Counted from the first letter of the stretch, positions 18,735 through 27,710 are shown. The stretch is DNA of 64,000 nt from Bacteroidia bacterium (GCA_009930305.1 RZYM01000011.1:1-64000); one strand, 5' to 3'. Program-made: numbers and translations. The notes: generated by a model not told the origin, from the sequence alone.

Positions 18735-19315
18735 GATGGTTTCAAAAATAATAAAAATTTTTGCAATGCACGTGCTCTATGGCTGATTTTATTTTTTTCA
18801 TGCAAAGACAATTCCGCAAAAGTACAATCGTATCCATCAGGCATAAAGACCGGATCATATCCAAAGCCTTCTGTTCCATGGCACGATTCAATAATAGTTC
18901 CACGCACTTCGCCCTCAAAGAATCTACTCTCCCCACTTTTATCAATATAAGCTATAACTGTTCTAAAACGAGCTCTGCGATTTTCTTTACCTTGCAACAA
19001 ATCCAAAACTTTTTTTACATTGTCTTGGTCATTCTTCTGGATCCCTGCATAACGTGCAGAATGAACACCCGGTTCACCATTAAGAGCTTCTATTTCTAAG
19101 CCGGTATCATCTGAGAAACATGCACAGCCACACTTCTGATATACATAAAGTGCCTTTTGCAGTGCATTTCCTTCTAAAGTATCAGCAGTTTCGGGAATAT
19201 CTTCTGTAATTCCTACATCTTTTAGACAAGAAAGTGCAAAGCTGTCACCAAGAAAGCTTTGCACCTCATCTAATTTATGTCTGTTTCCCGTTGCAAAAAT
19301 AAGGGAATTTGTCAT
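18731..19315 (-). CDS. rdgB: Non-canonical purine NTP pyrophosphatase, RdgB/HAM1 family
   Basis: A 194-residue housekeeping enzyme that hydrolyses dITP, XTP and ITP to monophosphates, keeping damaged purines out of nucleic acids. The opening SLIFATGNRHKLDEVQ is the family signature, and SDDTGLEIEALNGEPGVHSARYAG and GTEGFGYDPVFMPDG are the substrate-binding motifs. I start at the second Met (MTNSLIFATG, 19315), because it matches other members and abuts the tpiA stop without overlap. The ORF-track start at 19333 would overlap tpiA. Confidence 0.94.
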   Translation of the reverse strand: MTNSLIFATGNRHKLDEVQSFLGDSFALSCLKDVGITEDIPETADTLEGNALQKALYVYQKCGCACFSDDTGLEIEALNGEPGVHSARYAGIQKNDQDNVKKVLDLLQGKENRRARFRTVIAYIDKSGESRFFEGEVRGTIIESCHGTEGFGYDPVFMPDGYDCTFAELSLHEKNKISHRARALQKFLLFLKPS

Positions 19316-19316
19316 A

Positions 19317-20075
19317 TCAATTGAAAGCGTCAATGATTGCTTTAAAATCAGGAGCTTTTAAAGATGCACCACCGATTAATCCGCCATCAACGTCAGGTTT
19401 TGCGAATAATTCAGCTGCATTTTTTGCATTGCAACTGCCACCATAAAGAATAGTTGTATTTTCTGCAATTTCTTTACCATATTTTGCAGCAACCAATCCA
19501 CGGATATATGCATGAATTTCTTCTGCTTGATCTGATGTAGCAGTCAAACCTGTACCAATTGCCCAAACCGGCTCATAAGCCAACACTATTTTCGAAAAGT
19601 CTGCTGCACTTAAATTAAATACAGATCCTTCCAATTGAGCTTTTACAACATCATTTTGTTTTCCTGCTTCACGTTCTTCTTTAATCTCACCAATACAGAA
19701 GATAGGTTTTAGTTCATTTGCCAATGCTAATTGAACTTTTTCTTTTAAAATTGCGAAATCCTCATGATAATAAGCTCTGCGTTCTGAGTGTCCTAAGATA
19801 CAATATTCAGCACCTGTAGATTTAACCATAGCTGCAGAAACTTCACCTGTATATGCACCGGATTCTTTATCTGCGCAGTTTTCAGCAGATACTTTGATTA
19901 CGCTTCCTTTAAGCAATTCTGCAACAGTAGCTAAATGAATAAATGGAGTTCCAATAATAACTTCGCATTTAGGTGTTTGGCCAGCTAATACGTTTTTCAA
20001 TTCGGTAGCTAAGGCTACACCTTCTTGCAGGTTTTTGTTCATTTTCCAATTACCTGCTACAATGTTTTTTCTCAT
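19317..20075 (-). CDS. tpiA: Triosephosphate isomerase
   Basis: A 252-residue glycolytic enzyme interconverting dihydroxyacetone phosphate and glyceraldehyde 3-phosphate in the cytoplasm. The start [13 protein letters not shown] holds the substrate Asn and Lys; [11 protein letters not shown] has the catalytic His; [13 protein letters not shown] has the catalytic Glu and the mobile loop; and ILYGGSCN and GGLIGGASL bind phosphate. It lies 7 bp after the DoxX/MauE-like gene, in an order seen across Bacteroidales (DUF1599, DoxX-like, tpiA). Confidence 0.97.
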   Translation of the reverse strand: MRKNIVAGNWKMNKNLQEGVALATELKNVLAGQTPKCEVIIGTPFIHLATVAELLKGSVIKVSAENCADKESGAYTGEVSAAMVKSTGAEYCILGHSERRAYYHEDFAILKEKVQLALANELKPIFCIGEIKEEREAGKQNDVVKAQLEGSVFNLSAADFSKIVLAYEPVWAIGTGLTATSDQAEEIHAYIRGLVAAKYGKEIAENTTILYGGSCNAKNAAELFAKPDVDGGLIGGASLKAPDFKAIIDAFN

Positions 20076-20082
20076 GTTCTTA

Positions 20083-21210
20083 CTATTTTTTAATAATACG
20101 TTTCAATTCTTTTTTTGTTGGCAAATCATTGTAATGCCATTTTGCAACTACATTCCCGGCCTTTAACAAAACCAATCCGGGATTTGATCTTATTATGGTT
20201 TTTAATGTAATCTCGTCAGTTGCGCCAATAGGATACTTTACGTTATTTGCAGTTTTAAACGCTTCAACATCTTCATGAAATGAAGACGTCAAACAATAAA
20301 ATGCAATACCATTACTATTAGCATAATCGTATAATGCATTAATATCTTTTTGTCTTGATACATCTGCTTTTTCTAACTTCGAGCTAACCAATAAAAATGT
20401 GTATCCTTGGTTTTCTAAAATCAAATCAGTTATATCACCATCTTCAAGTTGTACTGAAAAATCATGAATAGGTGGTACATATCCACGTTTTATTAGAACT
20501 GAATTTTGTAAAACGAAAGTCCATGTAGAATCTTCTACTGGATAATTTTCCAAATTAAACTCCTTTTTAACTCCGTCCTTTTCATATATGAACGATATAG
20601 AATATTCATCAGAAGGAGCATCATCAGGAATAACCATCAAAGAAGGCAAGTTATTACCAACTTTGTATGGACGGAAATCTATAATAGGTAAATGATTATA
20701 GCAATATAGTTCTAACCCTAAACAAGACAGTACAGGAATCAACATAATTATATATGATGCCCAATTACTTAGTATATGTCTATCTTCGGATGCAAATACA
20801 AAAATCAGAACCAAAAGTGCATCCAACACCAAATTTTTATAAAAAGTTTCCCAATTTGAAATTACTAAAGCATCTCCGAAACAGCCACAATCAGAAACAG
20901 GATCTGCTATTGCCAAATATAAAGTCAATGGGGTCATTACCAACATAAAAGCAGCTGCTATCCAAGCTGTTTTTTTAACTTGAATTCCAAATACCAGATT
21001 AAAACCAATGGTAAATTCAAGTATTATAAGCAAAAAGGCTGCTAATAACGAAAGATCTGAAAAGAATCCCATGCTAAATGCATCAAGATAATCCGAGATT
21101 TTATAAGTTGTACCAAGAGGGTCTACAGCTTTTACAAAACCTGAAAACAGAAATGTTAAGCCAAAAATAAACCTACAAATAAGTAATATCCATCGTTTTG
21201 CCTGTCTCAT
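20083..21210 (-). CDS. DoxX/MauE-like membrane protein with thioredoxin-like tail (BT_3928 type)
   Basis: A 375-residue protein. The N-terminal half has four or five membrane segments of DoxX/MauE type, including [20 protein letters not shown] and the cysteine pair [11 protein letters not shown] that is characteristic of MauE-like disulfide carriers. The C-terminal half (about 190-375) looks like a thioredoxin fold ([53 protein letters not shown]) but has no CXXC. It overlaps the DUF1599 gene stop by one base. The family is conserved in Bacteroidales; its function is unknown, and a redox role is suggested by the cysteines only. Confidence 0.82.
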   Translation of the reverse strand: MRQAKRWILLICRFIFGLTFLFSGFVKAVDPLGTTYKISDYLDAFSMGFFSDLSLLAAFLLIILEFTIGFNLVFGIQVKKTAWIAAAFMLVMTPLTLYLAIADPVSDCGCFGDALVISNWETFYKNLVLDALLVLIFVFASEDRHILSNWASYIIMLIPVLSCLGLELYCYNHLPIIDFRPYKVGNNLPSLMVIPDDAPSDEYSISFIYEKDGVKKEFNLENYPVEDSTWTFVLQNSVLIKRGYVPPIHDFSVQLEDGDITDLILENQGYTFLLVSSKLEKADVSRQKDINALYDYANSNGIAFYCLTSSFHEDVEAFKTANNVKYPIGATDEITLKTIIRSNPGLVLLKAGNVVAKWHYNDLPTKKELKRIIKK

Positions 21211-21755
21211 CAGTCTTTATCCTCCGACAATTTGATTAACGCAAACACTGCATAATTGATCATATCGAAATAATTTGCATCTATACCTTCCGATATTTCT
21301 GTTTTTCCGCAATGATCTTCAATCTGCTTTGTACGATTAAGTTTCATCAAGATTAAATCAGTGTAAGAGGTAATACGCATTGATCGCCATGCTTCATCAT
21401 AATCATGATTTTTATCCATCATCAACTTCTTAGCTGCTGCTGCATACTTATCGTATTGAGTTATAGCTTGCTCACAAGACATATCTACTTTTTCTGCAGT
21501 TCCTAATTCTAACTGAATTAGTCCCATTATTGCATAATTCACAACCCCTATAAACTCAGGAAGAACACCTTCGTTTACGCGAGACTCCCCTTTTGTTTCT
21601 AAACTTCTAATGCGATTTGCTTTTATGAATATTTGATCAGTTACTGATTCCGGGCGCAAAATGCGCCAAGCAGGACCATAATCATCCATCTTTTTTACGT
21701 AAACAGCCTTACATTGCGCAACGGCAGCATCAAATTGTTTCCCTGTATCAGACAT
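21210..21755 (-). CDS. DUF1599 domain-containing protein
   Basis: A 181-residue cytoplasmic protein of the DUF1599 family. The same unit appears twice: KKMDDYGPAWRILRPESVTDQIFIKANRIRSLE and KNHDYDEAWRSMRITSYTDLILMKLNRTKQIE. The repeats suggest an internal duplication of a small helical module similar to nucleotide-binding MazG-like or nucleotide-modification folds, but no catalytic activity is established. It lies directly before the DoxX/MauE-like gene and tpiA, as in other Bacteroidales. Confidence 0.88.
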   Translation of the reverse strand: MSDTGKQFDAAVAQCKAVYVKKMDDYGPAWRILRPESVTDQIFIKANRIRSLETKGESRVNEGVLPEFIGVVNYAIMGLIQLELGTAEKVDMSCEQAITQYDKYAAAAKKLMMDKNHDYDEAWRSMRITSYTDLILMKLNRTKQIEDHCGKTEISEGIDANYFDMINYAVFALIKLSEDKD

Positions 21756-21777
21756 ATTTTGTATTTTTAATGAACCG

Positions 21778-21785
21778 CAAAGTTA
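21778..21785 (-). promoter_or_regulatory. Possible internal promoter before the DUF1599 gene
   Basis: The minus strand reads TAACTTTG at 21785-21778, the same -7 octamer used by the pepP and rpsU promoters. No -33 TTTG occurs at the right spacing (a TTG lies 16 bases upstream). It could give extra transcription of DUF1599-tpiA-rdgB-porZ. Confidence 0.4.
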
Positions 21786-21791
21786 ATGATT

Positions 21792-22304
21792 TTATTTATA
21801 CCAACTTGCATACATAGCATAGTTATGTGCAATCTTTTGATTGATTTCTTTTGACTGTTCAGGATCAACTTTTTTTACAAATTTAGCAGGAACTCCCGCC
21901 CAAATGGTATTAGGTTCAATAATGGTATTGGATAGAACTAATGCTCCGGCCGCTACAATAGCACCTTCACCAACAATTGCATGATCTAAAACTGTTGCAC
22001 CCATTCCGATTAATGCGTAGTCTTTAACTTTCGCACCATGAATAGTAACATTATGTCCTATCGAAACATAATCACCTATTTCTATTGTTGATTTTTGATA
22101 CAAAGTATGTAATACTGAACCATCTTGTATATTAACATGATTTCCTATACGAATACTGTTTACATCACCTCGCAACACAACATTAAACCAAATGCTGCAT
22201 CCTTCGCCCATTTTTACATCACCTACTATTGTTGCGTTTTCGGCTAAAAAACAATCCTCGCCTATTTTGGGTTCAAATCCCCTAACAGATTTAATAAGTG
22301 CCAT
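21792..22304 (-). CDS. Gamma-carbonic anhydrase family protein (hexapeptide repeat)
   Basis: A 170-residue left-handed beta-helix protein. Hexapeptide repeats run through most of the chain (ATIVGDVKMGEGCSIWFNVVLRGDVNSIRIGNHVNIQDGSVLH, YVSIGHNVTIHGAKVKDYALIGMGATVLDHAIVGEGAIVAAGALV). Gamma-carbonic anhydrase-like histidines are present in GHNVTIHGA and in the LH of SVLHT. Members bind Zn or Fe as trimers; many have unproven activity. It sits 28 bp after the thioredoxin-like gene and 36 bp before DUF1599. Confidence 0.92.
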   Translation of the reverse strand: MALIKSVRGFEPKIGEDCFLAENATIVGDVKMGEGCSIWFNVVLRGDVNSIRIGNHVNIQDGSVLHTLYQKSTIEIGDYVSIGHNVTIHGAKVKDYALIGMGATVLDHAIVGEGAIVAAGALVLSNTIIEPNTIWAGVPAKFVKKVDPEQSKEINQKIAHNYAMYASWYK

Positions 22305-22332
22305 CTTTTGTTATTTAGTATTATATAAATAT

Positions 22333-23745
22333 TTATTTGAGCTCGTATTTAGCAATCATCTCTAAAGTCTCTACATCAATTTTTTTTGCAAAAATCTTAT
22401 AATCTTTATCTAAAACATAAATCATAGGAGTTGAAGAGGTGTCGTACCATTGCCAATAATAAGATGTTCTATATGGATCCCAAACATTTGTCATGTTTTC
22501 CATTTTAATTTCTTTCACAAACTTCATCCATTCTTCTTGATCTGTTAGCATATATACGGCAATCACTTTAATACGAGGATCGTTCTTATATTTATCGTAA
22601 AAATCTCTAATCAAGGGACTTGTCTTTTTGCAATGGCCACATGATGGTTCGTAAAAAAATAAAATTGTAAGTTGAGATCCACCCATATCATATATAGGAT
22701 GATATTGCCCCAATGTATCGCACAATGCTATGTTCTTTGCCTTCATGCCAACCAATGATTTGTCTATCTTTTTTATTTCTTTTGCAAGATTTGATAGTAA
22801 AGTAGAATCAGCCCATTTTGCATCGCCCGACAAATAATACTTCCTTCCTATTGTGACCATTAAGCTGTCCATACCCATAATTTTGCTTTTCAATGAGTAA
22901 TCCAACATAAAACTACACATTGACTGAAATGCTTTCTCAGAGCCTTTACTACGTTCTATTAGATTGATTGCCGATGGTATTATAGAATCGTACGATTGCA
23001 CTAACACCTTATCCAAATACATTTGTACAGTATTTCCTATATATGGTGTTCTATATGTTCTATCATCAGAGAAATTTACATTATCAAAATAATGTTGTTT
23101 ATAAAACATATAGCGATTCATGGCCTTTATCGAATCAGGATTTTTACTACCTACAGGCAATTCTGTTTCTTTAAATTCCGGAACGATTAATTCTTTGAGG
23201 AAAAGTTCTAACATTCCTCCCTTAAATTGAGACATTAAATCGTTTTGTCGCGTCTTTACTTCAATATTAAGTAAATCTAATTCTGCTTCAATTGACTTAA
23301 TTTCGGATGAATCTGTCGATTTTTTTTTGCGTTCGTTCAATGCTTTTCCGTTTAGTTGCTTTTGTAGCAAAAATTGAGAATAATCATGAAAAGCTTTTGT
23401 TTCTTCAGCACCTTCAAACACTATGTTCTTTGGTATATCTGTTGTATCAATCTTAACAGAAAATTGCTGTTTATCAGACAAAAGAACATCGAAATACCTA
23501 GAATTTGAGAAATACATTACATATAAACCTTCCGGATATTTTTCTTTGCTTACAAAAGTTCCTTTGCCATTTTTATCTAGCATTATTGAATCTTTGGTGT
23601 ACAACTTGCTCATGTAGTATTGACCCAAAAAGATTTGCTTCCCAGCCAAATCAGGTGATTTTACTTGAATATTAAGATTTTCTTTGGCATTAACAGTAAG
23701 CATAATGCCTGACAACATAGCCGCAAACAAAAATTTAAATTTCAT
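22333..23745 (-). CDS. Secreted thioredoxin-like protein (DUF4369/DUF5106, TlpA type)
   Basis: A 470-residue protein with a signal peptide (about 1-20). The N-terminal DUF4369-like beta domain (NIQVKSPDLAGKQIFLGQYYMSKLYTKDSIMLDKNGKGTF) is followed by a helical DUF5106-like region and a C-terminal thioredoxin domain with the redox pair in FYEPSCGHCKKTSPLIRDFY, then STPMIYVLDKDYKI with the cis-proline. It probably reduces or isomerises disulfides in the periplasm. Its start overlaps the pepP-type stop by 11 bases. The substrate is unknown. Confidence 0.86.
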   Translation of the reverse strand: MKFKFLFAAMLSGIMLTVNAKENLNIQVKSPDLAGKQIFLGQYYMSKLYTKDSIMLDKNGKGTFVSKEKYPEGLYVMYFSNSRYFDVLLSDKQQFSVKIDTTDIPKNIVFEGAEETKAFHDYSQFLLQKQLNGKALNERKKKSTDSSEIKSIEAELDLLNIEVKTRQNDLMSQFKGGMLELFLKELIVPEFKETELPVGSKNPDSIKAMNRYMFYKQHYFDNVNFSDDRTYRTPYIGNTVQMYLDKVLVQSYDSIIPSAINLIERSKGSEKAFQSMCSFMLDYSLKSKIMGMDSLMVTIGRKYYLSGDAKWADSTLLSNLAKEIKKIDKSLVGMKAKNIALCDTLGQYHPIYDMGGSQLTILFFYEPSCGHCKKTSPLIRDFYDKYKNDPRIKVIAVYMLTDQEEWMKFVKEIKMENMTNVWDPYRTSYYWQWYDTSSTPMIYVLDKDYKIFAKKIDVETLEMIAKYELK

Positions 23746-25498
23746 ATAAAGTATTTTTTAACCAATTATTTTCTTCTGCATTCAACAATGGTGATAATAA
23801 TTCAATCACCCTTTTATGATAATTATTCAGGTACTTTCTTTCGCATTCATTAAGCAAACTCAAATCAATTGCCTTCATATCAATTGGAGCCAAAGTTAAG
23901 GTTTCAAAACGTAAAAACTTACCGTTTTCACTTTTCTTATCATCTACAACTAAAATCATATTTTCAATACGAATGCCATGACATCCTTCACGATACAAAC
24001 CCGGCTCATTAGTAAAAGTGAATCCTGCTTCAATAATCGGACCATTTTCACGAGGGCTGATTCGAGCATATCCTTCATGTACATTTAAGAAATGTCCTAC
24101 CCCATGACCCGTTCCGTGTCCATAATCAAGTCCTTCTTGCCATAAATATTGACGAGCCAAAATATCTATCTGCGAACCTTTAGTTCCTAATGGAAACTTA
24201 GCCTGCGCCAATGCTATATGACCCTTTAAAACTAATGTATAATCGATTTGTTCTTGCTGAGTCAAAGAACCGCAAGTCAAAGTTCTAGTCATATCTGTTG
24301 TACCATCAAAATATTGAGTACCCGTATCAATCAACAATAGGCCTGAATTACTAATCACAACATCGCTTTTTTCTGTAGCACTATAATGCACAATTGCAGC
24401 ATGCTTACCATATCCGGCTATAGTTTCAAAACTTTCTTCAACAAAACCACTTTGCCCCGATTTCAGCCTCTTGAGTTCGTCTATTACCGAACACTCTGTC
24501 ATTTTTGTGCCATTTTGCTGATTTTGTTCAAACCAACGTAAAAACTTCACCCAAACTACTCCGTCCTTCTTCATAGCATTCCTGAAACCACATATCTCAG
24601 TATCGTTTTTAACTGCTTTCATTGCAGACACGAAAGAACTCTTACAAATAGCGGATATTTTAGATGAAAATTTAGAATACAATCTAAATGACATTTTATC
24701 TGCATCATACAAAACTTTAACATTTTGCATATTACTTATAAACACACCCACTTCGTCGTATTCACGTACCGAAATATTATTTATAGCAAAATATTTGACT
24801 AGTTCGGGGCTAAGTTTGTTTAAATTCACAAATAAAATGCATTCATCCTTGCTTACAACAAGATATGATCTTACAACCGGATTATATTGAACATCCAATG
24901 CTCTGATATTTAACAACCACGCTATTTCGTCCAAAATAGTCAGAATGCAACAATCTGCTTTCGCATCAGAAATTACTTTCCTAAATTCGGTAAGTTTATT
25001 ATCTACGCACTTGCCCGAGTATTTGGAATCATGTATAAAAATTTTACTATCGTTAAGTGGAGGTCGATTAAGCCATAAACTTTCAAAAATGTCGTCATCC
25101 TCTAGTTTTACTATTTTGCTTAGTCTAATCCATTCATTTACAGATATATTGTTTGCATTTACAACTACAATACCACAATCTCCTACTTGATTGTATAACC
25201 ATTTATCATACGAAATTGTATCTGCCAGACCTTGTTTATATAATTTAATTCCTGACGACTGCAGTTGTTCTGATGCCTGCAAATAATATCGAGAATCCGT
25301 CCACAACCCTGCATCAGTCAAAGAAACAGCTAATAAACCTGCCGAACCGGTAAAACCACTGAAATATTCACGAACCTTGTAATGATCTTCTATATACTCA
25401 CTTTGATGAGGGTCTGCTTGAGGAATCAGACATGCCGATAACCCGTATTCTTTCATCATGCAACGTAATTCATACAGATGTCCGATTGTTTCACTCAT
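23735..25498 (-). CDS. pepP: Xaa-Pro aminopeptidase (M24B, aminopeptidase P family)
   Basis: A 587-residue metallopeptidase that removes an N-terminal residue before proline. I start at MSETIGHLYELR (25498): the ORF-track start at 25558 lies inside the promoter. Two creatinase-like N-terminal domains precede the pita-bread catalytic domain, whose metal ligands are visible in LLIDTGTQYFDGTTDMTRT, GTGHGVGHFLNVHEG, FTNEPGLY and GIRIENMILV. The long form with two N-terminal domains is usual in Bacteroidota. It heads the minus-strand operon that runs to porZ and beyond. Confidence 0.93.
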   Translation of the reverse strand: MSETIGHLYELRCMMKEYGLSACLIPQADPHQSEYIEDHYKVREYFSGFTGSAGLLAVSLTDAGLWTDSRYYLQASEQLQSSGIKLYKQGLADTISYDKWLYNQVGDCGIVVVNANNISVNEWIRLSKIVKLEDDDIFESLWLNRPPLNDSKIFIHDSKYSGKCVDNKLTEFRKVISDAKADCCILTILDEIAWLLNIRALDVQYNPVVRSYLVVSKDECILFVNLNKLSPELVKYFAINNISVREYDEVGVFISNMQNVKVLYDADKMSFRLYSKFSSKISAICKSSFVSAMKAVKNDTEICGFRNAMKKDGVVWVKFLRWFEQNQQNGTKMTECSVIDELKRLKSGQSGFVEESFETIAGYGKHAAIVHYSATEKSDVVISNSGLLLIDTGTQYFDGTTDMTRTLTCGSLTQQEQIDYTLVLKGHIALAQAKFPLGTKGSQIDILARQYLWQEGLDYGHGTGHGVGHFLNVHEGYARISPRENGPIIEAGFTFTNEPGLYREGCHGIRIENMILVVDDKKSENGKFLRFETLTLAPIDMKAIDLSLLNECERKYLNNYHKRVIELLSPLLNAEENNWLKNTLYEI

Positions 25499-25527
25499 TT
25501 TAAACGCATATAGAATTATATAATGTG

Positions 25528-25559
25528 CAAAGTTATAGTTTTCTGCATCTTTTTTCAAA
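25528..25559 (-). promoter_or_regulatory. Promoter of the pepP-porZ operon
   Basis: On the minus strand: TTTG (25559-25556), 20 bases, TAACTTTG (25535-25528), an exact consensus match. The start point would be near 25520-25524, about 25 nt before the chosen ATG. It is the only strong promoter seen for the nine genes down to 15265. Confidence 0.8.
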
Positions 25560-25575
25560 AAAAATGGAAGAAAAG

Positions 25576-25606
25576 TTTGTTAATAAAAAAGCTTTACGTA
25601 ACTTTG
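25576..25606 (+). promoter_or_regulatory. rpsU promoter
   Basis: TTTG at 25576-25579, 19 bases, TAACTTTG at 25599-25606. This matches the Bacteroides consensus exactly and uses the same -7 octamer as the divergent pepP promoter, whose -33 element is only 16 bases away. The leader is about 35 nt. Confidence 0.82.
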
Positions 25607-25646
25607 CCCCCTCAAAAAACCGACTATAAATTTAATTTATTAATAT

Positions 25647-25838
25647 ATGATCGTAGTACCTGTAAAAGAAGGCGAAAACATTGAAAGAGCCTTGAAGAAA
25701 TTTAAACGCAAATTCGAAAAAACCGGTGTTGTTAAAGAATTACGTAAACGTCAGGCATATAGCAAACCATCTGAAGTATCACGCGAGCGCATGATTCATG
25801 CAGTCTATGTACAACAACTACAACAAAGCGAAGAATAA
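25647..25838 (+). CDS. rpsU: 30S ribosomal protein S21
   Basis: A 63-residue basic protein of the small ribosomal subunit that helps in translation initiation. The opening MIVVPVKEGENIERALKKFKRKFEKTGVVKELRKRQAYSKPSE is diagnostic for bS21. It is the first gene of the plus-strand set rpsU-recombinase-hpf-tRNAs-tuf, an order conserved in Bacteroidales. In this phylum bS21 contributes to sequestering the anti-Shine-Dalgarno end of 16S rRNA, which fits the weak ribosome-binding sites seen through this window. Confidence 0.96.
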   Translation: MIVVPVKEGENIERALKKFKRKFEKTGVVKELRKRQAYSKPSEVSRERMIHAVYVQQLQQSEE

Positions 25839-25896
25839 TTTTTTATTCTGTTTCTGATTCGCTATATTTGCAATGGAATAGCAAATTGCAGCGAAC

Positions 25897-26787
25897 ATGA
25901 TTAGTGCTTTTTTACAATATTTGCAGTATGAGAAGAATTTTTCTTCCCATACTGTTTTTGCATATAGAAAAGACCTCGAACAATTCTCATCGTTCGTTAG
26001 TGAAAAATACAACTTACAAAGCCTTGTCGACGTTAAATCCGATTATGTTAGAGATTGGATTATTTCACTAAAAGAGGCAAAGTTAACATCAACATCCATT
26101 AATAGAAAGATTTCTACACTCCGTTCATTCTATAAATTTTGCAGAAAGCATAATTCAAATATTGGTGATCCACTAGCAAAAGTTAGCGCACAAAAGACAG
26201 GCAAAAAACTTCCGATTTTTTTTAAGGACTCCGAAATAGAAAGCGTACTATCTGATAATCCGATTGTTGACAATTTTTCCGATTCAAGAGACGATATTAT
26301 TTTGGAAACTTTGTATGATACCGGCATTCGTAGAGCCGAATTAATAACAATAAAAGATGAAGATTTTAATTTTTTCTCGCTAACTTTGCGTGTAATGGGT
26401 AAAGGAAATAAAGAGCGAATAATACCTATTAGTAATATATTAAAAGTAAAAGCAAAAAACTACATTAATATAAAGAAGGGTTTATTTGGGAATACAGATT
26501 CATTTATTGTAACAGATAAAGGATGCCCAACTTATCCAAACTTTATATACAGAGTAGTTAAAGACAAAATGGGAACTGTAAGTATGTTGGACAAGCGAAG
26601 TCCCCACGTAATAAGACACACGTTTGCCAGCGGGATGTTAAACAACGGAGCTGAACTAAATGCAGTGAAAGATCTATTAGGACATGCAAATTTATCTGCA
26701 ACACAAATTTACACACACACATCATTTGAACAATTGAGATCAATATACAAACAAGCACACCCTAGAAACAATAAAAATAACCATTAA
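25897..26787 (+). CDS. xerC: Tyrosine recombinase, XerC/XerD type
   Basis: A 296-residue site-specific recombinase of the Xer class, used to resolve chromosome dimers at dif with a partner recombinase. The SAM-like N-terminal DNA-binding domain (FLQYLQYEKNFSSHTVFAYRKDLEQF) covers about 1-90. The catalytic residues are R145 (DTGIRRAEL), the beta-hairpin Lys (MGKGNKERIIP), H237 and R240 (HVIRH), LGH and the nucleophile Y272 (IYTH). Its place between rpsU and hpf is conserved in the order, so it is a housekeeping gene and not an integrase. XerC rather than XerD is a guess. Confidence 0.88.
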   Translation: MISAFLQYLQYEKNFSSHTVFAYRKDLEQFSSFVSEKYNLQSLVDVKSDYVRDWIISLKEAKLTSTSINRKISTLRSFYKFCRKHNSNIGDPLAKVSAQKTGKKLPIFFKDSEIESVLSDNPIVDNFSDSRDDIILETLYDTGIRRAELITIKDEDFNFFSLTLRVMGKGNKERIIPISNILKVKAKNYINIKKGLFGNTDSFIVTDKGCPTYPNFIYRVVKDKMGTVSMLDKRSPHVIRHTFASGMLNNGAELNAVKDLLGHANLSATQIYTHTSFEQLRSIYKQAHPRNNKNNH

Positions 26788-26806
26788 TTAAAGAAAGGAA
26801 AAAACC

Positions 26807-27100
26807 ATGGAATTAAACATTCAAGCAATTAAATTTGATGCCACAGCAAAACTTCAATCATTCATTCTGAAACGCATGGAAAAACTAGATCGTTTCTACG
26901 AAGGAATAAGCACAATAGATGTCACTCTTAAAGTAATCAAACCAGAAACATCAGCAAATAAGGCAGCCACAATAAAATTATCTGCACCACATTTAGATCT
27001 ATTTGCAGAAAAAATAGCAGACTCTTTCGAACAGGCTATAGATGAATGCGCCGAAGCACTGCAAAAACAACTAATCAAAGCAAAAGAAAAGAAACAATAA
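26807..27100 (+). CDS. hpf: Ribosome hibernation-promoting factor, HPF/YfiA family (short form)
   Basis: A 97-residue protein that binds in the decoding centre of idle ribosomes. The beta-alpha-beta-beta-beta-alpha pattern and MELNIQAIKFDATAKLQSFILKRMEKLDRFYEGI match the family. It lacks the C-terminal dimerisation domain of long HPF. It follows the recombinase gene by 19 bp and is in the usual Bacteroidales position before the tRNA cluster. Confidence 0.92.
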   Translation: MELNIQAIKFDATAKLQSFILKRMEKLDRFYEGISTIDVTLKVIKPETSANKAATIKLSAPHLDLFAEKIADSFEQAIDECAEALQKQLIKAKEKKQ

Positions 27101-27106
27101 AGAAGC

Positions 27107-27164
27107 AAAGTCTTAAAACTGCAAATACCTAATAATAACGCATATAAGTATAGTTTGAGACTTT
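27107..27164 (+). terminator. Weak hairpin after hpf
   Basis: aaagtcttaaaac (27107-27119) can pair with gtttgagacttt (27153-27164) across a long loop, and a T-rich run (ttttttttt) follows about 15 bases later. This may end the rpsU-hpf transcript before the tRNA promoter. The long loop makes the call uncertain. Confidence 0.35.
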
Positions 27165-27199
27165 TGACGATAAAAAAGTGTTTTTTTTTATTCAATTAT

Positions 27200-27230
27200 T
27201 TTGTAGATATAAAAAAAACGCCTACATTTG
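27200..27230 (+). promoter_or_regulatory. Promoter of the tRNA-tuf operon
   Basis: TTTG at 27200-27203, 19 bases, TACATTTG at 27223-27230: exact consensus. Transcription would start near 27236, about 43 nt before tRNA-Thr, and probably continues through four tRNAs into tuf. Confidence 0.8.
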
Positions 27231-27278
27231 CAAGCCGTTTTAACAAACCTATGTTAGAACGGCTTTTTAGCCAAGAAT

Positions 27279-27352
27279 GCCTCTTTAGCTCAGCTGGCCA
27301 GAGCACGTGATTTGTAATCTCGGGGTCGTTGGTTCGAATCCGACAAGAGGCT
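27279..27352 (+). tRNA. tRNA-Thr (anticodon TGT)
   Basis: Full cloverleaf: acceptor GCCTCTT pairs with AAGAGGC, D-arm GCTC/GAGC, anticodon stem CGTGA with loop TTTGTAA (anticodon TGT at 27313-27315), T-loop TTCGAAT. CCA is not encoded. It is the first of four tRNAs before tuf. Confidence 0.95.
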
Positions 27353-27379
27353 CAAAAAATAGGTTTTGTTCTATTTAAT

Positions 27380-27461
27380 GGGCAGTTACCAGAGTGGCCA
27401 AATGGGGCTGACTGTAACTCAGCTGTTTTAAACTTCGGTGGTTCGAATCCATCACTGCCCA
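27380..27461 (+). tRNA. tRNA-Tyr (anticodon GTA)
   Basis: Class II tRNA with a long variable arm. Acceptor GGGCAGT pairs with ACTGCCC; anticodon stem GCTGA/TCAGC encloses CTGTAAC (anticodon GTA at 27414-27416); T-loop TTCGAAT. CCA is not encoded. Confidence 0.95.
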
Positions 27462-27500
27462 CAGAATTGCAGGATAATTTGCAAGATTGACAAAAAAAAT

Positions 27501-27573
27501 GCGGGAATAGCTCAGTTGATAGAGCATTAGCCTTCCAAGCTGAGGGTCGCGGGTTTGAGTCCCGTTTCCCGCT
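27501..27573 (+). tRNA. tRNA-Gly (anticodon TCC)
   Basis: Acceptor GCGGGAA pairs with TTCCCGC; D-arm GCTC/GAGC; anticodon loop CTTCCAA with TCC; T-loop TTTGAGT. Third in the cluster; no encoded CCA. Confidence 0.95.
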
Positions 27574-27581
27574 CTTTTTTT

Positions 27582-27654
<73 letters not shown>

Positions 27655-27710
27655 CTCTCAATAGCGCGTATTAACAATCAAGATAATCCTAACTAATAAA
27701 AAGTACAATT

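Noticed and set aside
25897-26787. Tyrosine recombinase as evidence of an integrated element
   Set aside because: Its neighbours rpsU and hpf and its length are those of the housekeeping Xer gene in Bacteroidales; no attachment sites or cargo are present, although tRNAs are close.
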